The translations under genes were made by a program, and so were the position numbers. From positions 3,286,001 through 3,350,000 of the forward strand of contig NZ_CP088952.1 of assembly GCF_021165955.1 (NCBI RefSeq): a stretch of DNA of 64,000 nucleotides, given 5' to 3'. Below, piece by piece: positions 50,654 through 60,442 of this stretch. Source of the stretch: Massilia endophytica (GTDB taxonomy: Bacteria; Pseudomonadota; Gammaproteobacteria; Burkholderiales; Burkholderiaceae_D). A model generated the notes under the pieces. The model did not search any database and had not been told where the DNA came from. It saw only the letters and a list, made by a program, of their open reading frames with translations. Within the stretch, counting starts at the first letter, position 1. Each line of letters begins with the position of its first letter.

Positions 50654-53600
50654 CTAGCGCTGCATCGACTCCCACACCTTGAACAGGCGCTTGACGGACA
50701 CCGGCATCGGTGTCCGCAGCTCCTGAGCGAACAGCGACACCCGCAATTCCTCCAGCATCCAGCGGTATTCCACCAGGCGCGGATCGGTATTCTTGCCCGC
50801 CGATTTGTCGCGCGCCACGCGCAGGTAAGGCTGCGCCGCCTGGTGCCATTCGGCCATGGCCTTCGCATCGCGCGTTGAATCGGCGCGCAGTTTTTCCAGC
50901 CGCACGTTCATCGCCTTCAGGTAGCGCGGGAAGTGCGAAAGCTGGGAGAACTCGTTGTCCGCAATGAAGCGCTTGTGCACCAGGCCTTTCAGCTGCTCCT
51001 GCATGTCCTGCGCGGCCTGCTGGTTCACGCCCTGCAGGCGCTTGGGCAGGCCGTGGAATTCGGCCAGCACCTGCCCCACCAGGCGCGCGATCTCGTTCAC
51101 CAGCAGCACCAGGCGCGACTTGCCTTCGTCCTTGCGCTTGCCGAAGGAGGCCGCATCGGTGGGCAGCGGATCCTGCAGGCAGGCGATATCCAGTGCCTTG
51201 TTGATGATCTGGTCGCGCAGCTCCTCCTGCGTACCCATGGACATGAACTGCATGCCCATCTGCTGCAGGTTCGGAATGCTCTTCTCCACGAACTTGATCT
51301 GGTCCTTCATCTGCAAGGCGAACAGGCGGCGCAGGCCCACGCGGTGCGTGCGCGCGGCCACGTTGGGATCGTCGAACACTTCCAGGTCGCAGTGTGTGCC
51401 CTTGTCCACCAGCGCGGGGAAGCCGATAAGACTCAGCTTGCCCTGCTTGATCTCCAGCAGTTCCGGCAGCTCGCCGAAGCTCCAGCTGGTGATATTGCTG
51501 TGGGCTGCCGGGGCGGCAGCTTCCGGCGCGGGCGCAGGCGCTGCCTTGACGGAGCCGCGCGCCGCATCGGCCGCAATGCCGCCGTGCGCAGGCTTGGGCG
51601 GCGGCGCAGCACCTCCCGTCAGCTGCGCCAGTTGCGCAGGCGTGGCCTCGGCCATCTTCTGGAAGCTCTCGCGCGCCTGGCTGCCGTATTCCGCCTGCAG
51701 CTTGGCGAGATTGCGGCCCATGTCCAGCTGGCGGCCATGCTCGTCCACCACCTTGAAGTTCATGAAGTGGTGGGCGGGCAGCGTTTCGGGCTTGAAGTCC
51801 GTGGTCAGCACGTTGATGGTGATCTGCTCGCGGATATCGGCAATGATGGCATCGATCAGGTCACCGCGCCCGAAGGCCAGGCGGTCGTGAATGCGGTCGC
51901 AGAACTTCGCGGCATATTCCGGCAGCGGCACCATGTGGCGGCGCTGCTTCTGCGGGAGGGATTTGAGCAGCAGGTGCACCTTCTCCTTCAGCATGCCGGG
52001 CACCAGCCATTCGCTGCGTTCGCGCGAGAGCTGGTTGAGCGCATACAGCGGCACGGTGAGCGTGACGCCGTCGCGCACGCTGCCCGGCTCGAAGTGGTAG
52101 CTCAGTTGCAGCTCCAGCCCCGCCGCCATCATCTTCTTCGGGAACAGGTCGGTCGTCACGCCCGCCGCCTCGTGGCGCATGAGGTCTTCGCGGATCAGGA
52201 ACAGCAGCTTGGGATCGTCCTGCGATGCCTTCTTGTACCAGGCCTCGAAGCCCGCGCCGTTCACCACGTCGGCCGGAATCTGCTTGTCGTAGAAGGCCTC
52301 GATCAGCTGGTCGTCCACCAGCACGTCCTGGCGGCGCGACTTGTGTTCGAGGTTCTCGATCTCCTTCACCAGCTTGTGGTTGTGGGCGAAGAAGGCCGCG
52401 CGGGTGTCGTAGTCGCCGCCCACCAGCGCGTCGCGGATGAAGATCTCGCGCGCTTCCGCCGGGTTGTGCAGGGCGTAGTTGATGCGGCGCTGGCTGTACA
52501 CGATCAGGCCATACAGGGTGGCCTTCTCCGCCGCCGTCACCTGGGCGGGGCGCTTCTCCCAGCGCGGCTCGCCCCAGGATTTCTTCAGCAGGTGCAGGCC
52601 AATCTTCTCCACCCACTCCGGCTGGATCTGCGCCACGCAGCGCGCATACAGGCGGTTCGTTTCCACCAGCTCGGCCGCCATGATCCACTTGCCTGGCTTC
52701 TTCGACAGCGAAGAGCCGGGCCACACGTGGAAACGGATGCCGCGCGCGCCGAGGTATCCCGCGCCCGGCTCATCGTCCGACTTGAAACCGATATTCCCCA
52801 GCAGGCCGGTGAGCAGGGCCAGATGCAGGTTCTCGTAGGTGGCAGGCGCCTCGTTCAGGCGCCAGCCCTGCTCCTTCACAATGGTGAGCAGCTGCGAATG
52901 CACGTCGCGCCACTCGCGCAGGCGCAGCTGCGAAAGGAAATTGGAACGGCAGTTGTCCGCCAGCTGGCGGTTGGTTTTCTTGTGCTCGATGGCCTCTTCG
53001 AACCAGCGCCAGATCTTCAGGTAGCTGAGGAACTCGGACTTCTCGTCCGCGAACTTCTTGTGCGCCTGGTCTGCGGCCTGCTGGTGCTCGATGGGGCGGT
53101 CGCGCGGGTCCTGCACGGAGAGCGCGGAGGCGATCACCAGCATCTCGCTCAGGCAGGCGTTCTCCTGCGCGGCCAGGATCATGCGGCCCACGCGCGGATC
53201 GAGCGGCAGCTTGGCCAGCTTGCGGCCCAGTGCCGTCAGCTGGTTGGCTTCATCGACAGCGCCCAGTTCCTGCAGCAGCTGGTAGCCGTCCGCAATGGCG
53301 CGCGCCAGCGGCGGCTCGATGAAGGGGAAGGTCTCCACGTCCGTAAGATGCAGGGACTTCATGCGCAGGATGACCGAGGCCAGCGAGGAGCGCAGAATCT
53401 CCGGATCCGTGAATTTCGGGCGCTGGTTGAAATCCTGCTCCTCGTAGAGGCGGACGCAGACGCCGTCGGCCACACGGCCGCAGCGGCCCGCGCGCTGGTT
53501 GGCGGCGGATTGCGCAATCGGTTCGATCTGCAGCTGCTCCACCTTGTTGCGGTAGCTGTAGCGCTTCACGCGCGCCAGGCCCGCATCCACCACGTAGCGG

Positions 53601-54763
53601 ATGCCGGGAACCGTCAGCGAAGTCTCTGCCACGTTCGTGGCCAGCACGATGCGGCGCGCGTTCGTGGTGCGGAACACGCGGTCCTGCTCCTCCACTGAGA
53701 GGCGGGCGAACAGGGGCAGGATCTCCACATGCGGCGGATGGTGCTTGCGCAGCGCTTCAGCCGCATCGCGAATCTCGCGCTCGCCGGGCAGGAAGACCAG
53801 CACGTCGCCGGAACCGATGCGGCACACTTCGTCCACGCCATCCACCACGGCGTCCATGAGGTCGCGCTTCTCGCGCAGGGCCGCTGCGGCGCGCAGCTGG
53901 GGCTTCGCGGCGTTGGAGCCTTCCGGCAGTGTGATCTGTTCGCGCTCCACGGGCCGGTAACGGATCTCCACCGCATACAGGCGACCGGAGACCTCGATCA
54001 CCGGTACGGCGGGCTTGCCCTCCTGCGCGAAGTGGCGCGCGAAGCGCTCGGCGTCGATGGTGGCCGAAGTGATGATCACCTTCAGGTCCGGGCGGCGGGG
54101 CAGCAGCTGCTTCAGGTAGCCAAGCAGGAAGTCGATGTTCAGGCTGCGCTCGTGGGCCTCGTCGATGATGATGGTGTCGTAGGCCTTGAGCAGCGGGTCG
54201 GTCTGGGTTTCAGCCAGCAGGATACCGTCCGTCATGAGCTTGACCGAGGCGCCCTTGTGCAGGGTGTCGTTGAAGCGCACCTTGTAGCCCACGTGCTCGC
54301 CCAGCGGCGATCCCAGCTCCTGCGCAATGCGCTTGGCGGTGGACGACGCGGCGATACGGCGCGGCTGGGTGTGGCCGATCAGGCCCTTCTGGCCCCGCCC
54401 CAGCTCCAGGCAGATCTTCGGCAGCTGGGTGGTCTTGCCCGAGCCGGTTTCGCCGGACACGATCACCACCTGGTGTTTCGTCAGCGCCTCGGCGATCTCC
54501 AGGCGCCGGCCGGACACCGGCAGGTCCTCAGGGAAGGTGATGGGCGGCAGCGGGTTGCGGAACAGGCGTTCCGCTTCGCGCGCGGCGCGTTCGGCCTCGC
54601 GCGCGGCCTTCTGCTCCGGCGTCAGCGGCGCACGCTCCTCGCGGGCGCGCCGGGGCCCGCCGGCGGACGGCGAAGCGCCCCGGGATGGTCGCGGGTGACG
54701 CTGCTGAGCATCGGATTGCGGGACTTTAGCGGGAGATTGAGGCTTATTGCGTGCTTCTGACAT
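50654..54763 (-). CDS. hrpA: ATP-dependent RNA helicase HrpA
   Basis: A 1369-residue DEAH-box helicase implicated in rescue of stalled ribosomes. After a basic, low-complexity N-terminus come the Walker A GETGSGKTTQLP, DEAH in IIIDEAHERS, SAT in ITSATIDAERFA, and the C-terminal motifs NVAETSLTVPGIRYVVD and QRAGRCGR, then an OB/helicase-associated domain and the DUF3418 region. The length is typical. It converges on the PRC-barrel gene and is divergent from argA. Confidence 0.96.
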   Translation of the reverse strand: MSEARNKPQSPAKVPQSDAQQRHPRPSRGASPSAGGPRRAREERAPLTPEQKAAREAERAAREAERLFRNPLPPITFPEDLPVSGRRLEIAEALTKHQVVIVSGETGSGKTTQLPKICLELGRGQKGLIGHTQPRRIAASSTAKRIAQELGSPLGEHVGYKVRFNDTLHKGASVKLMTDGILLAETQTDPLLKAYDTIIIDEAHERSLNIDFLLGYLKQLLPRRPDLKVIITSATIDAERFARHFAQEGKPAVPVIEVSGRLYAVEIRYRPVEREQITLPEGSNAAKPQLRAAAALREKRDLMDAVVDGVDEVCRIGSGDVLVFLPGEREIRDAAEALRKHHPPHVEILPLFARLSVEEQDRVFRTTNARRIVLATNVAETSLTVPGIRYVVDAGLARVKRYSYRNKVEQLQIEPIAQSAANQRAGRCGRVADGVCVRLYEEQDFNQRPKFTDPEILRSSLASVILRMKSLHLTDVETFPFIEPPLARAIADGYQLLQELGAVDEANQLTALGRKLAKLPLDPRVGRMILAAQENACLSEMLVIASALSVQDPRDRPIEHQQAADQAHKKFADEKSEFLSYLKIWRWFEEAIEHKKTNRQLADNCRSNFLSQLRLREWRDVHSQLLTIVKEQGWRLNEAPATYENLHLALLTGLLGNIGFKSDDEPGAGYLGARGIRFHVWPGSSLSKKPGKWIMAAELVETNRLYARCVAQIQPEWVEKIGLHLLKKSWGEPRWEKRPAQVTAAEKATLYGLIVYSQRRINYALHNPAEAREIFIRDALVGGDYDTRAAFFAHNHKLVKEIENLEHKSRRQDVLVDDQLIEAFYDKQIPADVVNGAGFEAWYKKASQDDPKLLFLIREDLMRHEAAGVTTDLFPKKMMAAGLELQLSYHFEPGSVRDGVTLTVPLYALNQLSRERSEWLVPGMLKEKVHLLLKSLPQKQRRHMVPLPEYAAKFCDRIHDRLAFGRGDLIDAIIADIREQITINVLTTDFKPETLPAHHFMNFKVVDEHGRQLDMGRNLAKLQAEYGSQARESFQKMAEATPAQLAQLTGGAAPPPKPAHGGIAADAARGSVKAAPAPAPEAAAPAAHSNITSWSFGELPELLEIKQGKLSLIGFPALVDKGTHCDLEVFDDPNVAARTHRVGLRRLFALQMKDQIKFVEKSIPNLQQMGMQFMSMGTQEELRDQIINKALDIACLQDPLPTDAASFGKRKDEGKSRLVLLVNEIARLVGQVLAEFHGLPKRLQGVNQQAAQDMQEQLKGLVHKRFIADNEFSQLSHFPRYLKAMNVRLEKLRADSTRDAKAMAEWHQAAQPYLRVARDKSAGKNTDPRLVEYRWMLEELRVSLFAQELRTPMPVSVKRLFKVWESMQR

Positions 54764-54804
54764 TGTTTTTTACATAGTTTTGCTGCGAAAACCGCGCAGC
54801 GAAT

Positions 54805-54810
54805 TATAAT
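54805..54810 (+). promoter_or_regulatory. TATAAT overlapping the first ATG of argA
   Basis: TATAAT is followed by G, so the first possible ATG (54809) lies in the -10 itself. Initiation 7 nt downstream would fall at about the second ATG (54818). A TTGCTG at 54780 has a long 19-nt spacing. A leaderless mRNA starting at 54818 would fit. Confidence 0.4.
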
Positions 54811-54817
54811 GCGGCGC

Positions 54818-56128
54818 ATGGAAAACCCTGTCGAATTCGTCCACTGGCTGCGTTCTGTCGCGCCCTACATCCACGCCTTCCGCGGCAAGACCTTTGTCGT
54901 GGCCTTTCCAGGGGAGCTCGTCGCCGCCGGCGCGCTGCAGGTGCTGGCCCATGACCTGTCCCTGCTGCACGCGCTGGATATCAACGTGACCGTCGTCTAC
55001 GGCTCGCGTCCCCAGGTGGCCGAGCAGCTGGCCCTGCGGAACGTGGAGGGCCGCTTCCACAACGGCATCCGCATCACCGACCCGGCGGCCATGGAATGCG
55101 CCAAGGAGGCCGCGGGCGAACTGCGCCTGGACATCGAGGCCGCCTTCAGCCAGGGTCTGCCGAATACGCCCATGTCCCATGCGGCCATCCGTATTATTTC
55201 CGGCAACTTCATCACCGCCAAGCCGCTGGGCGTTATCGACGGTATCGACCTGGAACTCACCGGCGTGACCCGCAAGGTGGATGCCGAGACCATCCACTCC
55301 ATCCTGGGTTCGGACGGCCTGGTGCTGCTCTCGCCCCTGGGCTTCTCGCCCACCGGCGAGGCCTTCAACCTCACCATGGAAGATGTGGCCTGCAGCGCCG
55401 CCATCGCCCTGCATGCGGACAAACTGATCTTCATCACCGAAACGGAGATGATGAAGGACCTGGGCGGCGCCGAAATCCGCGAGCTCTCCTCGCACCAGGC
55501 GGAAGCCGTGCTGCAGGCGGGCTTCCTGCCCGATGCCACCGCCTTCTACCTGAAGCACTGCGTCAAGGCCTGCAACAACGGCGTGGAGCGGGCGCACATT
55601 GTGCCCTTCGCCATGGACGGCTCGGCCCTGCTGGAGCTCTTCACCCACGACGGCGTGGGCACCATGATCTCGCACGAGAACCTGGAATCGCTGCGCCAGG
55701 CCACAATTGAGGACGTCGGCGGGATTATCAAGCTCATCGAGCCATTGGAAGCAGACGGCACCCTGGTGAAGCGGGGCCGCGAGCTGATCGAGCGCGAAAT
55801 CGAGCGCTTCTCCGTCATCGAGCACGACGGCGTGATCTTCGGCTGCGCCGCCCTCTACCCCTTCCCGGAAGAGAAAATGGCCGAAATGGCATGCCTGACC
55901 GTCAACCCGGAAGTGCAGGCCCAGGGCGACGGCGAACGCATCCTGAAGCACATGGAGAACCGGGCCCGCGCCAGCGGCATCACCAAGCTCTTCGTGCTGA
56001 CCACGCGCACGGCGCACTGGTTCATCAAGCGCGGCTTCGTGCCCGCCACGGTGGACGCCCTGCCCAAGGACCGCCAGCACATGTATAACTGGCAGCGCAA
56101 ATCCCAGGTTCTCGTGAAGACCTTATAA
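54818..56128 (+). CDS. argA: Amino-acid N-acetyltransferase (arginine pathway)
   Basis: First committed step of arginine synthesis, N-acetylation of glutamate. The 436-residue layout is standard: an amino-acid-kinase domain (residues 1-280, with VAFPGELVAAG, VYGSRPQVAEQL) and a C-terminal GNAT domain with acetyl-CoA motif GDGERILKHMENRA. ATG 54818 is chosen since 54809 lies in the -10; the alternative adds three residues. It is the first of two plus-strand genes, with yggX following 35 nt on. Confidence 0.93.
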   Translation: MENPVEFVHWLRSVAPYIHAFRGKTFVVAFPGELVAAGALQVLAHDLSLLHALDINVTVVYGSRPQVAEQLALRNVEGRFHNGIRITDPAAMECAKEAAGELRLDIEAAFSQGLPNTPMSHAAIRIISGNFITAKPLGVIDGIDLELTGVTRKVDAETIHSILGSDGLVLLSPLGFSPTGEAFNLTMEDVACSAAIALHADKLIFITETEMMKDLGGAEIRELSSHQAEAVLQAGFLPDATAFYLKHCVKACNNGVERAHIVPFAMDGSALLELFTHDGVGTMISHENLESLRQATIEDVGGIIKLIEPLEADGTLVKRGRELIEREIERFSVIEHDGVIFGCAALYPFPEEKMAEMACLTVNPEVQAQGDGERILKHMENRARASGITKLFVLTTRTAHWFIKRGFVPATVDALPKDRQHMYNWQRKSQVLVKTL

Positions 56129-56129
56129 T
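56124..56129 (+). promoter_or_regulatory. TATAAT box upstream of yggX
   Basis: TATAAT overlaps the argA stop codon. With no clear -35 this is modest support for an independent yggX promoter giving a leader of about 30 nt. Confidence 0.4.
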
Positions 56130-56163
56130 CTGGTTTTCGAATCACGCTTTAGGAGCAGCACAG

Positions 56164-56436
56164 ATGGCCCGTACCGTCCATTGCATCAAACTGAACAAGG
56201 AAGCCGAAGGCCTGGCTTTCCCACCCGTGCCGGGCGAAATCGGCAAGAAGATCTACGAATCCGTGTCGAAGGAAGCCTGGGATGGCTGGCTCAAGCACCA
56301 GACCATGCTGATCAACGAAAACCGCCTGAACCTGGCGGACCTGCGCGCCCGCAAGTATCTGGCGGCGCAGATGGAAAAGCACTTCTTCGGCGAAGGCGCC
56401 GACGCGGCCGCGGGCTACGTGCCCCCGACGGCCTGA
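56164..56436 (+). CDS. yggX: Fe(2+)-trafficking protein YggX
   Basis: A 90-residue oxidative-damage protection protein that supports Fe-S cluster repair. The family start MARTVHCIKLNKEAEGL is present with the conserved Cys7, then PPVPGEIGKKIYE and the C-terminal ARKYLAAQMEKHFF. AGGAG nine bases upstream fixes the ATG. It converges on the Sel1 gene. Confidence 0.95.
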   Translation: MARTVHCIKLNKEAEGLAFPPVPGEIGKKIYESVSKEAWDGWLKHQTMLINENRLNLADLRARKYLAAQMEKHFFGEGADAAAGYVPPTA

Positions 56437-56450
56437 GCAGCTAGCAGCCT

Positions 56451-57902
56451 TCAGCGGAAAGGGGCGAAGGCGCGCGCCAGACGCGCATTCGCCGCCTTCT
56501 GCTGCCACTCCTTGCCCAAGGCCTGGTTCAGGGGCAGCCCGCCTTTCCCGTAGTAATAGAAGTAAGCCAGGTTCTGCATCGCTTCCGGCTCGCCAGCCTC
56601 GGCGGCCTTGCGGAACAGGCCAGCGGCGACCTTGTCGTCCCGCTTGCCGATCGGATTTTCGCCCTTGTACTCCTCCATATACCAGAGACCCAGCAGGGAC
56701 ATCGCGTCCGCGTCCTCCAGCTGGGCGGCGCGCTCGATCATCCGGCCCGCCGTCTTGAGATCTTTCCGCACTCCCTGGCCATTCAGGTAGAACTTCCCCA
56801 GCCAGTACAGCGACTTGGCTTCGGCATAGCCGCCCTCGGCGCCGGAAGCGACGGCCTTCTCCAGCCAGGCGCGCGACTTGTCGAGCTGCTCCTGCGGCCA
56901 GGGATCGGTCTTCAGTTCCATGAGGGCCTGGTAGTACATGGCACGCGGTTCGCCCAGCCTTGCAGCCTGCAGCACATAGGCCTGGTACTTTTCCATGTCT
57001 TTTTCGAGCCCGCCCAGACCCGCCTGATGGAGGTTGGCGAGCGCGAACACGGCCCGCCCCGACTGCAGCGTTTCGCCCTTGCGCGCCCACTGCACGGCCT
57101 GCGCCAAGTCGCGCGGCACGCCCCAGCCGTTCAGGAAGAAGGCCGACACGGCGCCCACGCAGGGCGCGTGGCCCGCATCGGCGCAAGGGCGGTACCAGCG
57201 ATAGGCTTTCGCGTAGTCCTTCTGCACGCCGATGCCGTTCTCGTAGCGTGTGCCGATGGTAAACATGGCGCCCGGATCGCCCTTGCTGGCGGCCTTTTCC
57301 AGCCAGCTGGCTTCGCTCACCTCGTCGGCCGCCACGCCCGCGCCCTCGCCATAGCGGCGCGCGACCTCGACCATGGCAGGCGTGTCGCCCGCTTCCGCCC
57401 TGGCCAGCACGGCGGCGAAAGCGGCCTGTTCGCGCCGGGCGGCCTCGTCGGCCACGCGCTGGCGTTCGGCTTCCGCGCGGGCAGCCGCAGCGCGCCGCTC
57501 TTCCTCGGCCTTCGCGGCGGCTGCGCGGCGAACTTCTTCCTGGCGCCGGCCTTCCTCGGTCAGGTGCGGCGCGGAGAGCGCGACTTCCACCTTCTTGACC
57601 ACGCCGCTGCCCATCCTCACCTCCTGCATGAAATCGCGCTCATGCAAGGCGTCGACCGGTTTCAGCACGCGCAGCTTGTACAGCCCTTCTGCCAGGGCAA
57701 TATCGATCGGGCATTCGCCCTTGAACTTGCCGTTGATGCTCACTTCGGCGCCCGCACCGTCCTCGTCGCAGGCCACACGCAGCAGCGAGTCGGCCGCCGG
57801 CGCGGGGACGGACGGGGCAGGCTTCGCCGGGGCGGGCCTGGACGGCGCGGCCACTGCCAGGCTGGAGGCGAACAGGAAGGGAAGCAGGCGGAAATCAGTC
57901 AT
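56451..57902 (-). CDS. Exported Sel1-repeat protein with PEGA-like N-terminus
   Basis: A 483-residue protein. The signal peptide (FLFASSLAVAAPS) is followed by a PEGA-like segment (VSINGKFKGECPIDIALAEGLYKL), a charged Ala/Glu/Arg helix (about 125-160), and then at least six Sel1/TPR-like repeats (GDTPAMVEVARRYGEGAGVAADEVSE and others, ending YFYYYGKGG). Such repeats bind partner proteins; the function is unknown. It is divergent from the coiled-coil gene across 77 bp. Confidence 0.85.
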   Translation of the reverse strand: MTDFRLLPFLFASSLAVAAPSRPAPAKPAPSVPAPAADSLLRVACDEDGAGAEVSINGKFKGECPIDIALAEGLYKLRVLKPVDALHERDFMQEVRMGSGVVKKVEVALSAPHLTEEGRRQEEVRRAAAAKAEEERRAAAARAEAERQRVADEAARREQAAFAAVLARAEAGDTPAMVEVARRYGEGAGVAADEVSEASWLEKAASKGDPGAMFTIGTRYENGIGVQKDYAKAYRWYRPCADAGHAPCVGAVSAFFLNGWGVPRDLAQAVQWARKGETLQSGRAVFALANLHQAGLGGLEKDMEKYQAYVLQAARLGEPRAMYYQALMELKTDPWPQEQLDKSRAWLEKAVASGAEGGYAEAKSLYWLGKFYLNGQGVRKDLKTAGRMIERAAQLEDADAMSLLGLWYMEEYKGENPIGKRDDKVAAGLFRKAAEAGEPEAMQNLAYFYYYGKGGLPLNQALGKEWQQKAANARLARAFAPFR

Positions 57903-57979
57903 GGAGCGGCCGAAAGATGTTGCGGGACCGGCAAATCTTGTTACATTACCGCTTGTAAGTCAATTTCCGATGAGCATAA

Positions 57980-59155
57980 ATGCGACGCTTCTTCCCTGCC
58001 CTGCTGCTGTTCCTCGCCCTGCCGGGCGCCGGCCAGAACAAACTGCTGGAAATGAGCGACAAGCTCGACCAGCTGGAAAAACAGGATTTCCAGGCCGCGC
58101 TGGACAAGGCCCGCCTCTGCACCCTGCGCCGCGATTACGATTGCGCGGAGTCCGCGCTCGCCAAGGCGGCCAAGTCGGCGGGCAGTGCTGCCGACCGCAG
58201 CAGTCTGACGCGGGGCCGCCTGGCCTTGTACGAAGAAAAGGAGGAGGAAGCCCGCGAGCTGCGCGAAGCCGAAGAGCGGCGCCTGGCAGCGGAGCGCGCC
58301 GAGCGGGAACGCATCGCGCGCGAGGAGGAAGAAGAACGCCTGGCCGAGGAAAGGGAGGCCGAAGCCCGCCGCCGCCAGCGTGAAATGGAAGAGGAGAGCA
58401 GCAGCCCCAGCGAAAGCACCGCGGCCATGCTGACGCGCTATATCCAGCAGAAGGCGGCGGAGAATGCCGCCATCCTCAACAAGCTGAACCGCGACACGGC
58501 GGCCGCCTTCGCGGAAACCAACCGCCGACTCGCGGCGCAGCAGGCCGAGCGCGACCGGGCACGGCGCGATGCCGACGAGCGCGAGGCGGACCGGCGCCGC
58601 CAGGCGGCGCGCGAGCGCGACCAGCGCCAGGCTGCCGAAGACAGGCGCCTGGCCGCGGAACGGCGGGAAAACGAGCGGCGCGCTGCCGAAGCGCGGGAAC
58701 GCGAGCGCGAGGCCCAGGACAGGCGCGACCGCGCTGAACGCGAACGCATCGCGGCCCAGGAAAAGGCCGAGCGCGAACGCCAGCTGGCGCAGCAAAGGGC
58801 GGACAGGCTGGAACAGGAACGCCGCGACAAGGCCGCCGAACAGGCCGAACGCACCGCCTACCTGCAGCGCATGGCGCGCGAGATCCAGCTGGGTGTGGGG
58901 AAATGCCCGGACGGCGAAGGCCATTACTACGCCAACGGCACCATGCCCAGGGGCGGCAAGGAGGTGGTGTCCTGCATCGACGTGCACTACGAGGCGAGCT
59001 GCCCGGGCAGCAACATCGTGAGCCGCGGCGTGGCGGACAATTTCGTGGGCCTGAGCGGCTGCTACGGCGACACGTACAAGATCGAGCCGCGCCCCGCCTG
59101 CAAGGTGAGCGAGGTCAGGATCCGCGTGGTGAAGGTGACGGAAGGCTGCAAGTGA
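57980..59155 (+). CDS. Exported coiled-coil protein, Arg/Glu-rich
   Basis: A 391-residue protein with a signal peptide (RRFFPALLLFLALPGAGQ). Residues about 85-310 are nearly all Arg, Glu, Ala and Asp in heptads, a long coiled coil. The C-terminal 80 residues hold six cysteines (KCPDGEG, SCIDVHYEASC, GCYGDTY, ACK, GCK) and probably a small disulfide-bonded domain. Divergent from the Sel1 gene. Function not known; an envelope-spanning spacer is conceivable. Confidence 0.82.
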   Translation: MRRFFPALLLFLALPGAGQNKLLEMSDKLDQLEKQDFQAALDKARLCTLRRDYDCAESALAKAAKSAGSAADRSSLTRGRLALYEEKEEEARELREAEERRLAAERAERERIAREEEEERLAEEREAEARRRQREMEEESSSPSESTAAMLTRYIQQKAAENAAILNKLNRDTAAAFAETNRRLAAQQAERDRARRDADEREADRRRQAARERDQRQAAEDRRLAAERRENERRAAEAREREREAQDRRDRAERERIAAQEKAERERQLAQQRADRLEQERRDKAAEQAERTAYLQRMAREIQLGVGKCPDGEGHYYANGTMPRGGKEVVSCIDVHYEASCPGSNIVSRGVADNFVGLSGCYGDTYKIEPRPACKVSEVRIRVVKVTEGCK

Positions 59156-59156
59156 G

Positions 59157-59235
59157 ATCGTCCCCGCGAAGGCGGGGCGGTTCAGGAGAGCCGGCGATAC
59201 ACCCCTGGGTTCCCGCCTGCGCGGGAACGACGGCT
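59157..59235. repeat. REP-like pair of hairpins
   Basis: CCCCGC-GAAG-GCGGGG (59162-59177) and GTTCCCGC-CTGC-GCGGGAAC (59209-59228) form two hairpins with typical REP-type cores in a convergent gene gap. No terminator T-run. Confidence 0.65.
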
Positions 59236-59596
59236 AACGGGCCATCGGCCTGCACTGGCGCAGCTCGCAGCGCGCCAAGAAAACGCGGCCGTCGCTGCAG
59301 GCCATGCGGTAGACCTCGACCGGGCCCGGCGCCGTCATCAGCCCCGCGCCCAGCCCGCCTTCGCAGCCCGCCTGCTTCGCCAGCCGCTCCACCGTGGCGG
59401 ACGATACGCCCGGCTTGAACTCCACTTTCTGGATATCGGTGCCCTCGTGCTGCGCCAGCGGCGTACCGTCGGCCGCCGTGGGCGGCGGTGCAGGCCTGCG
59501 CGCCACGGGCGGCGCTTCCGCCGCGGCCTGGGGCCAGGGCCGCCAGGCGCAGGCGCTCAGAGCGACCGCCATTGCCAGCAGTGCGAGGCGCCGCAT
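59234..59596 (-). CDS. Small hypothetical lipoprotein
   Basis: A 120-residue protein. A signal peptide (RRLALLAMAVALSACAW) ends in lipobox LSAC with Cys at residue 16, followed by a Pro-rich spacer and a domain starting GTDIQKVEFKPGVSSATVERLAKQAGC with several cysteines. The family is not recognised. It lies directly downstream of rpiA (1-nt gap), so it is likely co-transcribed with it. Confidence 0.72.
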   Translation of the reverse strand: MRRLALLAMAVALSACAWRPWPQAAAEAPPVARRPAPPPTAADGTPLAQHEGTDIQKVEFKPGVSSATVERLAKQAGCEGGLGAGLMTAPGPVEVYRMACSDGRVFLARCELRQCRPMAR

Positions 59597-59597
59597 C

Positions 59598-60275
59598 TCA
59601 GTAGCTCAGGGTGCGTACGCCGTCCGCCATGCCCAGCAGGCAGACGTTGGCGCCGCGGGCGGCGAACAGGCCAACGGCCACCACGCCCACGATCTGGTTG
59701 ATCTGCGTTTCCAGCGCCACCGGATCGGTGATCGCCAGGCCGGCCACGTCGATGATGTTGCCGCCGTTGTCGGTCACGAAGATCTCGTCCGAACCGGCCT
59801 TGCAGCGCACCTTGGGCTGGCCGCCCAGGGCCGCCAGCTTGCGCATCACGGCGTTGCGCGCCATCGGCAGCACTTCCACCGGCAGCGGGAACTTGCCCAG
59901 GGTCTCCACCAGCTTGGAGCCGTCGGCGATGCAGACGAACTGCTTCGATACGGAAGCGACGATCTTCTCGCGCGTGAGGGCCGCGCCCCCGCCCTTGATC
60001 ATGGCGCCCAGGGCATTGATCTCGTCCGCGCCGTCGATGTAGACGGCGATCTCCGCCACCTCGTTCAGGTCGAAGACGGGGATGCCGTGGCCGCGCAGAC
60101 GCGCCGCCGTCGCTTCCGAGGACGCCACGGCGCCCTTGATGCGGTCCTTCATCTTCGCCAGTTCGTCGATGAAGAAGTTGGCGGTGGAGCCGGTGCCCAC
60201 ACCGATAATCTCTCCTTCCACCACATAGGAAATGGCCGCGCGGGCGACCGCCTGTTTCAGTTCGTCTTGGGTCAT
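59598..60275 (-). CDS. rpiA: Ribose-5-phosphate isomerase A
   Basis: Interconverts ribose 5-phosphate and ribulose 5-phosphate in the pentose phosphate pathway. The 225-residue length fits. Visible are GVGTGSTANFFIDEL, VASSEATAARLRGHGIPV, DGADEIN, MIKGGGAALTREKIVAS with the catalytic glutamate, and VVAVGLFAARGANVCLLG. It is divergent from the cheY-type gene at 60443. Confidence 0.96.
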   Translation of the reverse strand: MTQDELKQAVARAAISYVVEGEIIGVGTGSTANFFIDELAKMKDRIKGAVASSEATAARLRGHGIPVFDLNEVAEIAVYIDGADEINALGAMIKGGGAALTREKIVASVSKQFVCIADGSKLVETLGKFPLPVEVLPMARNAVMRKLAALGGQPKVRCKAGSDEIFVTDNGGNIIDVAGLAITDPVALETQINQIVGVVAVGLFAARGANVCLLGMADGVRTLSY

Positions 60276-60442
60276 AGTGCAAAAATAGTAAGGCAGGAAT
60301 ACCCGCCATTTTACCGGAAGCCCCCTCGGCGGGACCCGTCATTATTACGATTGGACAACAAATTTCGTAAATTTATACACACCAGCCCTGATACGATGTG
60401 AGAAAATGGTCAATCCCTAAAAGTAATAAAGATGAGTGAGAC

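Noticed and set aside
50933..53698. 921-residue antisense frame opposite hrpA
   Set aside because: A complement of hrpA with His/Arg/Leu bias and no ribosome site.
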